Notes: generated by a model not told the origin, from the letters alone. Shown: positions 39,412 through 50,182, counted from the first letter of the stretch. The stretch: 64,000 nucleotides of DNA from Dehalococcoidia bacterium (GCA_011191975.1 DUFA01000107.1:62001-126000); one strand, 5' to 3'. A program made the numbers and translations.

Positions 39412-40121
39412 AAAATACGCTGACCATAGCTCAGAGAGAGCTCAAAGCATATTTGACATCGCCGATGGCATATATAGTTATCTGTATATTCCTGGCTCTT
39501 GCCGGTCTTTTCTTCAGTGTATTGAGCTCAGCAGCATATTATGAGACCAGCATTAGTGGGTTTTTAAACTGGGGTAGTCTGGTACTGTTACTGATGACGG
39601 CTGTCATCACGATGAGATTGATTTCCGAGGAGAGAAAGCTCGGTACTCTTGAACTGCTACTTACCTCACCTATAAGAGACAGCGAATTAGTACTTGGTAA
39701 GTTTCTGGGTAGTTTAGGAATGCTTGCAATCATGATTGGACTCACCGTACTCTACCCGATCCTGCTTGAAATCTATGGAGATCCGGATCCGGGACCGATA
39801 ATTTCAGGCTATATCGGCATGTTTCTGTTAGGAATGACATGCCTTGCAGTAGGGATATTCGCCTCAACGCTTTCCTCCAACCAGATAGTTTCGGCTGTCG
39901 TTGCAGGAGGAATCCTTTTCGGTCTCTGGTATATAGGAGTTGCAGCCGGGTATCTCCCCGAGGCATTGGGTAATGTAATCCAGTATTTTTCACTGCAGTA
40001 TTACTATCCTGATTTCCTTTCTGGATTCATCGACACGAAAGGAATCGTGTACTATATCAGTATCACTGCGTTATTCCTCTTCCTGGCAATTAGATCAATT
40101 GAAACCAGCAGGTATAGCTAA
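39408..40121 (+). CDS. ABC-2 type transporter permease (GldF-like)
   Basis: AQRELKAYLTSPMAYIVICIFLALAGLFF; RLISEERKLGTLELLLTSPI. Confidence 0.9.
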   Translation: MKNTLTIAQRELKAYLTSPMAYIVICIFLALAGLFFSVLSSAAYYETSISGFLNWGSLVLLLMTAVITMRLISEERKLGTLELLLTSPIRDSELVLGKFLGSLGMLAIMIGLTVLYPILLEIYGDPDPGPIISGYIGMFLLGMTCLAVGIFASTLSSNQIVSAVVAGGILFGLWYIGVAAGYLPEALGNVIQYFSLQYYYPDFLSGFIDTKGIVYYISITALFLFLAIRSIETSRYS

Positions 40122-41735
40122 ATGCGCACAACGCCTCCAATCTATAAATACGCAGGAACAATCGCAGGATTCGGTCTGGCAGCACTCCTCATAGGCTTTA
40201 TCCTCCTTTTAGCCGTCGAGAGCCTTCGGCTTGCCTCCTGGATAATCCTGGCTCTTGGCGTTCTCCTGTTGATAACCGCAGCTATTATCGATTTCAGGGC
40301 AGTAAAAGGAGCAGTTACAGGAAGACGCGGCAGGTTCAGTACCGGCAACACCGTTATGGTATTTGTCTTCATCGGTATTATCGTACTGGTCAATGCAATC
40401 AGCTTCCAGTATAACAAGCGATACGACATCACTGAGCTGGCACAATTTACGCTGACCTCTCAGACAAAAGATATGCTGGCTGAGATGTCCACACCTGTTG
40501 AAGCGATTTTCTTTTCGCCTCCCCAGGACGTCTGGGGATTAGGTCTACCTACACTTGTAACGAATTTACTCTCTGAATATCAGAACTATACCGATTTACT
40601 GACAGTCACGGAAATAGATCCTGATGAACAACCGGAGACAGCTCGGAAGTACGGTATTGGGGTTAACTCCTACCAGTCGGTCGTGTTTGAAAGCGAGATC
40701 GGTCGGCGAATTGTGACTCCGGAGGATATGCTGATATTCAGCGGAGGGCAACCAGCCGGTATCGAGATGGAGAACCCGTTTACCTCAGCAATCCTCGAGG
40801 TAACTGGTATCGTACAAAAGAAGGTATATTTCCTCGCCGGACACGGGGAAGAGAGCATTGAGCCAACAGGTCAATATTATTTCGCAGCAAAAGCGTTACA
40901 GGACGTTTTATATAAAGTAGAAACCCTTGACCTCATGGCTGTCGGGGAAATTCCTGTAGATTGCACGGTACTGGTGATCGCAGCTCCTCAGAATCCACTC
41001 AGTGTGCCTGAATATAACATGATACGGGATTATCTTGATAACAGAGGCTGGTTGATCATACTGATCAATCCTGGAACTACCGATGATATGAAAGAATTTA
41101 TCAGTGAATACTGGATTAACATCGAAGAAGGGACGGTCATCGATCAATCCGCGTATTTTTCCACGCCCAATATTCCGATTATACCGAGAACTCAAAATGC
41201 CTTCGATACCCTCTACGGAATAGCCGAAACGTACTATCCTGGAGCTGTATCCCTCGACTCGGTAGAAGAACCACCAGATGAAGTCATGATGTTACCTCTT
41301 TTCTATACGAGTTTAACGAGCTGGGTCGAAGTGGAATTCGATCCGACGACCGAACCAGTATTTAACAGAGAAACAGAAAAGTTAGGGAACAGGTTATTAG
41401 GAGTATTAGTAGCTATCCTACCTCCGGAAGAAGAGCTTAATGAAGACGGAACCATCCCTGAAGGTACCAAGTTCACCAAGATAATAGTTATCGGTGATTC
41501 GGACTTTGCCTCGAATCAACACGTTTACAATGCCGATAACATATACCAGTTCCTCTATATGTTTGAGTACATCACTGCTGGTGAAGAACTTATCAAGATA
41601 GAGCGTAAAGTACTTCCGTACCGCAGCCTGGTAATAACAGAGGAAGAAGAAACATTCATCCGTGTATCCAGCATCGGCCTTCTTCCGTTGCTGGTACTGG
41701 TCGCAGGTACCATTATATGGTGGCGTCGAAGATAA
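40122..41735 (+). CDS. GldG-family protein (ABC-type uncharacterised transport system)
   Basis: KRYDITELAQFTLTSQTKDMLAEM...YQSVVFE...VYFLAGHGEESI; C-terminal TM. Confidence 0.85.
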   Translation: MRTTPPIYKYAGTIAGFGLAALLIGFILLLAVESLRLASWIILALGVLLLITAAIIDFRAVKGAVTGRRGRFSTGNTVMVFVFIGIIVLVNAISFQYNKRYDITELAQFTLTSQTKDMLAEMSTPVEAIFFSPPQDVWGLGLPTLVTNLLSEYQNYTDLLTVTEIDPDEQPETARKYGIGVNSYQSVVFESEIGRRIVTPEDMLIFSGGQPAGIEMENPFTSAILEVTGIVQKKVYFLAGHGEESIEPTGQYYFAAKALQDVLYKVETLDLMAVGEIPVDCTVLVIAAPQNPLSVPEYNMIRDYLDNRGWLIILINPGTTDDMKEFISEYWINIEEGTVIDQSAYFSTPNIPIIPRTQNAFDTLYGIAETYYPGAVSLDSVEEPPDEVMMLPLFYTSLTSWVEVEFDPTTEPVFNRETEKLGNRLLGVLVAILPPEEELNEDGTIPEGTKFTKIIVIGDSDFASNQHVYNADNIYQFLYMFEYITAGEELIKIERKVLPYRSLVITEEEETFIRVSSIGLLPLLVLVAGTIIWWRRR

Positions 41736-41766
41736 TTCGGAGAACCGATTCTCGGGAGGATACTTC

Positions 41767-42327
41767 TTGAAAACCCAGAATATCCTTATATTGTTTATCA
41801 TTCTCCTGATTACAGGAGGACTGTTCTACTTTCTCAATATGCCAGTACCTCCGGAAACTCCTGATGTCCAGGAATTTGTCTGGATGATCGAAATGGAAGA
41901 CATCGATCATATCACCCTCGAGCTTCCCCGTGAAGGCAAGTCTCAATCTTTCATAAAAATATCTAAAGAAGACGAATTCCCCTGGTATTTCGACGACGAA
42001 GAAAATACACCAGTGGACAGCAAACGCTGGGGTGGAGGTATACCATTGCTTTTAAGCGGACCCGGGGCTGGTAGAGTTATAGCCGAAGATGCTACACCTG
42101 AAAAGCTGAGAGAATTCGGGTTAATCGAACCGAATCTAAGAATCTCTCTCGTCCTTTCAGACGGGAAAGAAATGAATATCAATGTAGGTGACGCAACACC
42201 CAACGGAGCTTTTTATTACGTACAAGCACCAAGTACAACCGATATAGCACTGGTTGATTATACCTGGTATGACATCCTGGCCAGACTTATCAACGAACCT
42301 CCGTATGCTCCTGCAGAAGAAGAGTGA
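41767..42327 (+). CDS. DUF4340-type protein (TTG start)
   Basis: RBS GGGAGGAT before TTG; KTQNILILFIILLITGGLFYFL; W..DDEENTPVDSKRWG...FGLIEPNLRISLVLSDGKEMNINVGDATPNG. Confidence 0.75.
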   Translation: MKTQNILILFIILLITGGLFYFLNMPVPPETPDVQEFVWMIEMEDIDHITLELPREGKSQSFIKISKEDEFPWYFDDEENTPVDSKRWGGGIPLLLSGPGAGRVIAEDATPEKLREFGLIEPNLRISLVLSDGKEMNINVGDATPNGAFYYVQAPSTTDIALVDYTWYDILARLINEPPYAPAEEE

Positions 42328-42383
42328 TGGGTTCACAAGCCTAATCAGTTATGTTTCTAGCAGAGGCCAAGGATTTCTCCGTC

Positions 42384-42905
42384 TTATTTAGCTTTTAACT
42401 GAGGCAAGTATTTTTCCCATTCAGTCCGTATCCCAGAATAGTGCGATGGGATAAAGAACAGACCACTAGGATGAGGTTTGGATGGTTTGGTTCGAAGTTT
42501 CATGCCTGCCTCTTCGGGAGTTCTCCCTGCTTTAATCCTGTTACGTGGTACACAGGCACTGACAACATTTTCCCAGGTATGCTGTCCGTTACGGGATCTG
42601 GGAATGACATGGTCAAGAGTCAGGTTCCGGGTTACCTTTCCACAATACTGGCAGGTATAATTATCCCTGCGAAAGATCTCCATACGTGTAAGTTTTCTTT
42701 CAAGCTGGTGTGGACGTTTTATAAGCCTGGAGAGTTTTATTACCGAAGGCACAGGAAGGTCACGGTCAATGGTATGAAGAGTACCATAACCGTTTTCAAG
42801 CATCTCGGCTTTGTCCTGGTATACCAGCACCATCGCCCGCCTTACCCTGCAGATGTTCAGCGGTTCATAGGTCTGATTTAACACCAATACTGGATGGTTA
42901 ATCAT
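42384..42905 (-). CDS. HNH endonuclease
   Basis: VLVLNQTYEPLNICRVRRAMVLV; CQYCGKVTRNLTLDHVIPRSRNGQHTWENVVSAC. Confidence 0.92.
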   Translation of the reverse strand: MINHPVLVLNQTYEPLNICRVRRAMVLVYQDKAEMLENGYGTLHTIDRDLPVPSVIKLSRLIKRPHQLERKLTRMEIFRRDNYTCQYCGKVTRNLTLDHVIPRSRNGQHTWENVVSACVPRNRIKAGRTPEEAGMKLRTKPSKPHPSGLFFIPSHYSGIRTEWEKYLPQLKAK

Positions 42906-42970
42906 AATTCAGGTATCTTTCCGTCTCCAGATAACGGTAATTTTACCCCAAAGACTTTGAGTACGCAAAT

Positions 42971-44335
42971 TTAGCTTGATCTGTACTCTATTCGTGGACG
43001 ATAATCAGGGGCGATAATGTTTTCAACAGCACTTATATCCGGATCAGACAGCCTGGACGCTATTGGAGTATCAAGTTCATCCAAGGAACAATTTGTCGTT
43101 ACAACCATAGGAAGGCGAGCATTATAACGGTAATTTATAACCTGGTAAAGTTTTTCTTGAGCCCAGGGAGTTGTTGTCTGCCTGCCAAAATCATCAAGGA
43201 TTAACAAAGGAGAGTTCTTCACACTCTCGAAAAGCTGGTCATAGGAAATTCGACTGTCAGGACTGAAAGTCGAGCGGAGATGGTCGAGAAAATCCGGAAC
43301 TACGATAAACATAGCCGGTTGTTTTTGTTGGTATCTATAATTTACGATAGCGGCAGCAAGATGTGTCTTTCCACATCCGTTCACTCCAAGCAATACGAAC
43401 CAACCTACGGGATTTTCTGCATATGCTCGCGACATCGTTACTATTTTCTCAAGATTATCCTGTTGATCTTCCGGTAAATCTCTCCTAAGATCGAAATTTT
43501 CGAAAGTCATCTCTTTTTGAAGTTTATATTGCTGCTGCCATTCGTAAACAAGTAACGGTGATTTACTGTTAAAAGAACAAACCTGATACAACGGAGAACT
43601 GACTAACCGCGTATGTATTCTATCATCCAATTCATCGATAGCCCCTATTACTACAATTACCGTAGGAATTTGATTGCTATAACGGTGGCTGATAAGCTGC
43701 TCGAGTTTTTCTTTTGCCCATGGAGTGCTTGATTGTGCTCCGAGATCATCTAATATTAACAGTGGTGTATTCTTAACCTGTTCAAAGAATTCATCATAAG
43801 GCATATCACTATCGCGATTAAAACTGGAACGGAGATGGTCGAGTAAATCCGGAGTTGTTATGTAAAATACATGACCGTTGTTTTCTATCTGGTAACTGGC
43901 TATTGCTGCCGCCAGGTAGGTCTTCCCACATCCACTCGGCCCGGTAAATACCAGCCATCCCTGAGGGTTTTCAGCGAATTTTTTTGCTGCCCGGCAAGCT
44001 TTTCCGTATTGTTCCCGGTCTGAGGGATTATCTCTCATTCCCTCTTTATTCAGTACATTAAAGCTGACACTGCCTAGATTACCCAGATTACTGTATCGCT
44101 GTAACTGGGCTTTCCGCTCGGCATCTGCCTCCTGCCTGGTGCAGGTACAGGGTACTACCTGACTGTAGTCCGGTTTTCCCGACCGAAGAAGAGGATGGAC
44201 GAACCTAGCCCCTTTACATACAGGACATAGAGAACGCAAATCAGTATCTTCTTCAGCGTCTGACGATGTGTCCGTATTTACCCTTGATATATTTGTCCGG
44301 GTCTGTTTCAGAACCTCGCTTATGTGTTCCATCAC
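42971..44335 (-). CDS. DnaC/IstB-like ATPase with two tandem AAA+ domains
   Basis: Two Walker A motifs (GPSGCGKT, GVNGCGKT), each followed by LAAAI...D.LDHLRS.F..DS...YD..FE.VKN.PLLILDD.G. Confidence 0.88.
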   Translation of the reverse strand: MMEHISEVLKQTRTNISRVNTDTSSDAEEDTDLRSLCPVCKGARFVHPLLRSGKPDYSQVVPCTCTRQEADAERKAQLQRYSNLGNLGSVSFNVLNKEGMRDNPSDREQYGKACRAAKKFAENPQGWLVFTGPSGCGKTYLAAAIASYQIENNGHVFYITTPDLLDHLRSSFNRDSDMPYDEFFEQVKNTPLLILDDLGAQSSTPWAKEKLEQLISHRYSNQIPTVIVVIGAIDELDDRIHTRLVSSPLYQVCSFNSKSPLLVYEWQQQYKLQKEMTFENFDLRRDLPEDQQDNLEKIVTMSRAYAENPVGWFVLLGVNGCGKTHLAAAIVNYRYQQKQPAMFIVVPDFLDHLRSTFSPDSRISYDQLFESVKNSPLLILDDFGRQTTTPWAQEKLYQVINYRYNARLPMVVTTNCSLDELDTPIASRLSDPDISAVENIIAPDYRPRIEYRSS

Positions 44336-44966
44336 CCCTGCCTTCTGCAGACCAGTTTTCCAGGATCCTGTCTATATACCGCCAGTTCCTCTTGTTCAGG
44401 CTGACGGCTTCCTTTATCGCATCTCTGATCCATGATTCAGGATACAGATTTTCTGCTTCTTTAAGCCATTCAGCTATTAAAGGATTGAGCATACCAATAT
44501 TTTCTTCATAGAGTGTGAATATATCCGGAGGAGTCTCGGTTTCTCTGGCACGAGTTCTTTTTCCAGGTTTAAGACCTTCCAACACGATCTCCCCATTTCC
44601 TATTTTCTCCAGCGCTCTTTTATCATTTTCTGTATTTATAAAGTACAACTCCTCGGGGTTTCCATCACGGACAAGTTCAAGTCGTAATATCGTTCCGCGT
44701 TTTACAGCCTGATTAAGAGCACTTGATAACATTTTTTCGGATTCCTCACTTTTTCCATCCAGACTCTTTACAAGACCGGGATCAGAAAGTAAATTCTCGA
44801 AGGTAACAAAACGCGGATATCCTCGTTTACCATAGACAGCCCGAAAAATGTGGAGGGTCACTTTCAGCTCATTGATGTCTTCTATCTGGGGTAAGAGTTT
44901 GCTGATAAACAAATTAGGTATCGGAGTAAACTGCATTCTGGCAGGAAAACCTTCGAACTGTTTCAT
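44253..44966 (-). CDS. DnaD-domain primosomal protein
   Basis: FTLYEENIGMLNPLIAEWLKEAENLYPESWIRDAIKEAVSLNKRNWRYIDRILENW. Confidence 0.88.
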   Translation of the reverse strand: MKQFEGFPARMQFTPIPNLFISKLLPQIEDINELKVTLHIFRAVYGKRGYPRFVTFENLLSDPGLVKSLDGKSEESEKMLSSALNQAVKRGTILRLELVRDGNPEELYFINTENDKRALEKIGNGEIVLEGLKPGKRTRARETETPPDIFTLYEENIGMLNPLIAEWLKEAENLYPESWIRDAIKEAVSLNKRNWRYIDRILENWSAEGRGDGTHKRGSETDPDKYIKGKYGHIVRR

Positions 44967-46330
44967 AGCATACTCGGTTCCTGGTTTGGCAGATTTTCAA
45001 ATTTCGAAAGTCTGGGAACGAAACGAAGGTTCACCGTGCCGACAGGTCCGTTCCGATGCTTGGCAATGATTATATCCGCAATACCTTCTGGGTAATCCCT
45101 ATCGGGATACTGGTTATCCCACTCTTCACGGCTGTAATAATACTCATCACGATAGATAAACATCACGACATCAGCATCCTGTTCAATGCTCCCGCTATCT
45201 CGAAGATCTGACAATTGTGGACGATGTGAGGCTCTCCACTCCGATGCACGACTCAGTTGAGAGATCGCTATCACAGGGATCTTCAATTCCCTTGCCACTG
45301 CTTTCAATGAGCGTGAGATAAAACTTATTTCCTGAACACGATCGCGTATCTGTCCATCCATCAAACCAAGATGATCTATAATCAGAAGATCAAGACCATG
45401 TTCATAGTATAATCTCCTTGCTCGACTTCTTAACTCTCCTACCCTCAGACGTGGATTATCATTTATATAAATCGACGCTTCGGAAAGGATACCGGTTGCA
45501 TCCATAATCCTCTTCTCCTCCGCTTCCGAATGCAAACCGAGTCGGACGTGATTTAGATTAACGTCAGCCTCACTCGCCAGTAAACGCATCACCAGGGGTT
45601 CTCTTGCCATCTCTAAACTGAAAAAAGCGACGCTTGCTCCCTGCTCTATCGCAGCGTTCCTTGCCATGTTTAAAACAAGGCTGGTTTTTCCCATACTGGG
45701 CCTACCAGCAATTATGATCAGATCCGACGGCTGGAAACCGCCAAGAAATTCATCAAGACCAGTGTAATAAGTCCTGACTCGGGAAATAGGTTCGCCAGGT
45801 TCATCTTCTGTGGAAATTGGAGCTTCAAAATACTTATCTAACACCGACCGGATATGGACAAAATCACCTGAGGTTTGTCCATGTCTCAGGCTAAAGAGAA
45901 CATCTTCAGCCCGGTTCAGGCTGTTTTCAACATCAGGATCGACATCAAAACCAATAGATTCAATATGTTGAGCAGCTTCGATTAACCGGCGGCTGATAGA
46001 AAGACGGTATACTATCTGAGCATAATGCTCTATATCCAGAGATGTCGGTACGATGGATACAAGATGGCTAAGATAGGCGGCTCCACCGCACTCTTCCAGT
46101 TTCTCCCGTCTGTCTAGTTCCTGGGCAACTGTTATCTGGTTAATGGCTTCGTCACGACTGTTAAGTTCAAGGCAAACATCATAGAGAATTCGATTTCTTT
46201 CATCATAAAAATAGTCCGATTCGGAAAGCTGCCCGGTGATCTTGTATATAGCAGCTCCATCGATAAGGAGAGAACCGATTACAGCTTCCTCAGCATCAAT
46301 ATCGTGTGGCGGCAACTTCTCCATATCCAA
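44963..46330 (-). CDS. dnaB: replicative DNA helicase DnaB
   Basis: LPPHDIDAEEAVIGSLL; IIIAGRPSMGKTSLVLNMARNAA; DLLIIDHLGLM; QLSRASEWRASHRPQLSDLRDSGSIEQDADVVMFIYRDEYY. Confidence 0.95.
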   Translation of the reverse strand: MDMEKLPPHDIDAEEAVIGSLLIDGAAIYKITGQLSESDYFYDERNRILYDVCLELNSRDEAINQITVAQELDRREKLEECGGAAYLSHLVSIVPTSLDIEHYAQIVYRLSISRRLIEAAQHIESIGFDVDPDVENSLNRAEDVLFSLRHGQTSGDFVHIRSVLDKYFEAPISTEDEPGEPISRVRTYYTGLDEFLGGFQPSDLIIIAGRPSMGKTSLVLNMARNAAIEQGASVAFFSLEMAREPLVMRLLASEADVNLNHVRLGLHSEAEEKRIMDATGILSEASIYINDNPRLRVGELRSRARRLYYEHGLDLLIIDHLGLMDGQIRDRVQEISFISRSLKAVARELKIPVIAISQLSRASEWRASHRPQLSDLRDSGSIEQDADVVMFIYRDEYYYSREEWDNQYPDRDYPEGIADIIIAKHRNGPVGTVNLRFVPRLSKFENLPNQEPSML

Positions 46331-46368
46331 CCCGTTCCGTCTCCTTCAACCTTATAGAAAATTCACTA

Positions 46369-46833
46369 CTATTCTGTTTCTTCAGCGGGTTTTTCCGTTA
46401 CCGTGACTTTTATTTTCGGAGTTATATCCTTACTAAGCCTGATTTCCACTTCATAGGTACCCAGCTGGTGAATGGCTTCAACGAGTTTAATCTTTCTCTT
46501 ATCAACGTCCAAGCCCGTTGCTTTTTCCAGTTCGACAGCAATATCAGCATTTGTTACCGATCCATAAAGGCGTTCCTTACCGCCGCTTTTTGCTTCAATA
46601 AAAATCTCTTTTCCATTCAGAGATTCGCCTAGATCTTTTATTTCGATTTCTGCCAGGGCGTCAGCCTTTTTTCTGGCTTCCATTTTCGCTGCCATAGCCT
46701 TGACCGTCCCGGAATTGGCGAATACGGCAAGTTTCCGGGGAATCAGGTAATTTCTCGCATAACCATCAGCAACATCCTTCATCTGACCGGATTTTGCTAC
46801 ATTGGGTACATCTTCAATAAAAATAACTTTCAT
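46369..46833 (-). CDS. rplI: 50S ribosomal protein L9
   Basis: MKVIFIEDVPNVAKSGQMKDVADGYARNYLIPRKLAVFA. Confidence 0.95.
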   Translation of the reverse strand: MKVIFIEDVPNVAKSGQMKDVADGYARNYLIPRKLAVFANSGTVKAMAAKMEARKKADALAEIEIKDLGESLNGKEIFIEAKSGGKERLYGSVTNADIAVELEKATGLDVDKRKIKLVEAIHQLGTYEVEIRLSKDITPKIKVTVTEKPAEETE

Positions 46834-46961
46834 CAGCTTCCTCTTTTGCCATAATTATACTGTAACAAACTTTATTTGTAAAAAATATCCCAAGACTGAT
46901 GTGAAGCACTTATTAAAAATTTTCGATATCAGATTAATTTATGAATCAGGCTCGATCGTTG

Positions 46962-46991
46962 TTGACAAGCTGATTCGTATTGAGTTATACT
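46962..46991 (+). promoter_or_regulatory. promoter for fdhA operon
   Basis: TTGACA-N18-TATACT, divergent from rplI. Confidence 0.65.
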
Positions 46992-47008
46992 ACTGAGTTG
47001 GAAATGAT

Positions 47009-47063
47009 TGAGTCTTTTTACATCATTACGTTTTCGTATTGAGGGGAAAAAGACTCATTTTTT
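47009..47063 (+). terminator. terminator/attenuator in the fdhA 5' leader
   Basis: TGAGTCTTTTT (47009-47019) / AAAAAGACTCA (47047-47057) perfect 11 bp, followed by TTTTTT; lies between promoter and fdhA start. Confidence 0.65.
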
Positions 47064-47128
47064 GTCCATAATTCCCGATTTCAGGAAGACTAATACCAAA
47101 GAAAGAAATACAACTAAGAGGAGGTCGT

Positions 47129-50100
47129 ATGGAGTTAAACCGGAGAGAATTTCTAAAATTCGGCAGCGCAGGGATGGGAGCCCTCGTGCTGCTGAGAGGA
47201 GCCGGTTCCTTAAAAGAAGGTAGCAGCGCTATTAAGCCTGTACCTCTAAGGAAAAAGATCGGCGAAACGACAACGATATGTCCGTATGACGGGTCCGGAT
47301 GCGGATTTATCGTCGCCGCCGATGCCGAAAAAGTAATCAACGTCGAAGGAGATCCGGAGCATCCGATTAACCGTGGTGGTGGATGCGCCAAAGGTCAAGC
47401 CATTTCCCAACTTAGAACTGTCGATGGTAAAGACAATGCACGACGTCTTACCAACGTTATGTACAGGAAACCAGGCGGAACGGAGTGGGAAACAAAGGAT
47501 TGGGACTGGGCCATCGACAAAATATCTCAAAACATCAAGAAAACCCGTGATGCATCATGGGTAAGCACTGATGATCAGGGATATATGGTAAACCGAACCG
47601 AAGGTGTTGCTTCGGTGGGTGGCTCAGCTCTAGACAATGAAGAATGCTACCTGCTGGTAAAAATGCTGAGAGCCCTCGGCCTGGTCTACATCGAGCATCA
47701 CGCCCGTATATGACACTCCGCTACAGTTGCGGCTCTGGCAGAGTCGTTCGGTAGAGGGGCAATGACCAATCACTGGAATGATATCGCAAACAGTGATTGC
47801 ATAATGGCTATCGGCTGTAACGCTGCCGAAAACCACCCGGCTTCTTTTGGTCATATCACAGATGCTAAAGAAAAAGGCGCTAAACTCATAAGCGTCGATC
47901 CCAGATTTACCCGTACTTCATCCAAGGCTGATATTTACGCTCCTATCAGATCTGGAACGGACATAGCCTTTATCGGAGGCATGATAAACTACGTTCTTAA
48001 CGATATGGATCAAAACCCATCCAACTATAATATGGTATATGTGAAAGAATATACCAATGCCTCGTTCCTGATTAACCCGGGATTCAAGGGTGCAGTCGAT
48101 CTTGACGGCCTTTTTTCCGGGTACAGCGAATCCTCACGCAGTTATGACAAGTCCACCTGGTCATACCAGAAAGATGCCAACGGTATTCCTTTGAAAGACA
48201 AGACCCTCCAGGATCCGAACTGCGTATTCCAGCACCTGAAACGACATTACGTACGGTATACACCAGCCAAGGTAAATGAAATTTGTGGCACTCCCCAGGA
48301 TGTCTTCATGGAGATTTGTCGAACGTATGCCGCTACAGGAAAAGCCGGCAAAGCCGGGACGATCATGTATGCCATGGGTACTACGCAGCATACTTATGGA
48401 ACGCAGAATGTCAGGATTTATGCCCTTCTCCAATTACTGCTGGCTAATATCGGTATTACCGGTGGCGGAATTAACGCCCTCAGAGGCGAGGCAAATGTCC
48501 AGGGATCGACCGATCAGTGTTTACTCGTCCACATTCTCCCTGGTTATCTTGGACAACCCATCAACAAAGATGACACCCTGGCATCCTACCTTAAGCGGGT
48601 CACTCCTGTTACCAGCGACCCAAATAGCGCCAACTGGTGGCAGAACTATCCGAAATATATCGTATCCCTGCTTAAGGCATGGTATGGCGACGCCGCCAAG
48701 CAGGATAACGATTTTGCTTTCAACTACCTCCCCAAAACCACCAAACCCTATAATGATTACTCCTGGATAGGTCTTTTCGAAGACATGTATGCCGGCACGA
48801 TCAAAGGACTAATGGTCTGGGGACAGAATCCTGCGGTCTGCGGACCCAACTCAAATATGGAACGCAAAGCCCTTGATAAACTCGACTGGCTGGTTGCCGT
48901 CGACCTATGGGAGACGGAAACAGCCGCTTTCTGGAAACGACCAGGTGTTAATCCTCAAGATATCGATACTGAGGTATTCCTGCTTCCCGCTGCGGTCTCT
49001 TTCGAAAAAGAAGGCAGTGTCACTAACAGCGGACGCTGGATGCAGTGGCGTTATAAAGCCCTGAATCCTCCGGGAGAAGCCATGGAAGACCTCTGGATAA
49101 TCAACCAGCTTGTCATGAAACTTAAAGAACTCTACAGGTCCGAGGGGGGACCTCACTCCGAGGCTATTACCGACCTTGCCTGGAATTACGGCGAACACCC
49201 GAGCCCCCGCGATGTAGCCAAGGAAATCAATGGCTACGACCTGGCTACCGGCAAGCTGCTGAACAGCTTCACCGCTCTTAAAGATGACGGGACAACCAGT
49301 TCTGGCAACTGGCTCTACTGCAATAGCTATGTTGAGCCTGACATGGAACCGAATGCCCCCATCCCCGGCAACAGATCCACTCGAAGGGATACCGATCCGG
49401 GTATGTACAATGTCGGACTTTATCCGAAGTGGGCCTGGTGCTGGCCGGTGAACCGAAGGATCATCTATAACCGCGCATCGGTCGACCTCAATGGAGACCC
49501 CTGGGATAAAGAGCATCCAGTTATCTGGTGGAAAGACGGCAAATGGACCGGTGATGTACCTGATGGAGGTTGGCCGCCAATGGCAGTCGATCCAGCGGCT
49601 ACGAAATATCCATTTATCATGCAGAGTGAAGGACATGCGCATATCTTCGGCCCCGGTCGCGTAGACGGTCCCTTCCCTGAGCATTACGAACCCTGGGAGA
49701 GTCCGGTTGAAAATGCAATGTCTAGAACCCAGAATAATCCCACCTTTAAAATCTGGAATTCCGAGATGGACTACAAAGGTACCGCGGATAAATATCCCAT
49801 CGTCTGTACTACCTACCGCGTTGTCGAACACTGGCAGGCAGGCCAGTTAACCAGAAACCTGCCCTGGTTGGTCGAGCTACAGCCCGAAATGTTCATCGAA
49901 ATGAGTGAGGAGCTGGCTGCAGAAAAAGGTATCGAGAACGGAGAGAAAGCCATCGTGGAAACAGCCAGAGGCAAAGTTGAAGCGGTAACTCTCGTAACCC
50001 AGCGCTTTAAACCATTCCAGATGAACGGCAAGGTTGTACACCAGATCGGTATGCCCTGGCACTGGGGCTACACAGGACTATCGACAGGTGACAGTGCCAA

Positions 50101-50182
50101 TGTATTGACCCCACATGTCGGTGATGCCAATACAATGATCCCTGAGTACAAGGCATTCTTGTGCAACGTGAAAAAAGCGTGA
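47129..50182 (+). CDS. fdhA: selenocysteine-containing formate dehydrogenase-type molybdopterin oxidoreductase, alpha subunit, Tat-exported (UGA=Sec at 47711-47713)
   Basis: The two ORF-track pieces are in the same frame, joined through a TGA: ...EHHARI-U-HSATVAALAESFGRGAMTNHW...; Tat motif NRREFLKFG; CPYDGSGCGF Fe-S ligands. Confidence 0.93.
47731..47745 (+). promoter_or_regulatory. candidate bacterial SECIS hairpin
   Basis: GGCTCT-GGC-AGAGTC, 6 bp including one G-U pair, loop starts 23 nt after UGA and begins with G. Confidence 0.55.

Noticed and set aside
46962-47128. Molybdenum cofactor riboswitch before fdhA
   Set aside because: The leader is too short and does not show the expected multi-helix architecture; only a terminator and a weak alternative pairing are visible.
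47630-47854. ORF-track gap at the 47713 stop as a frameshifted or pseudogenised fdhA
   Set aside because: Both pieces are in the same frame and the only interruption is TGA at the known Sec position, so Sec decoding fits better than decay.
48905-49831. 308-aa minus-strand ORF antisense to fdhA
   Set aside because: Overlaps a strongly supported coding gene; no recognisable domain; typical shadow ORF.
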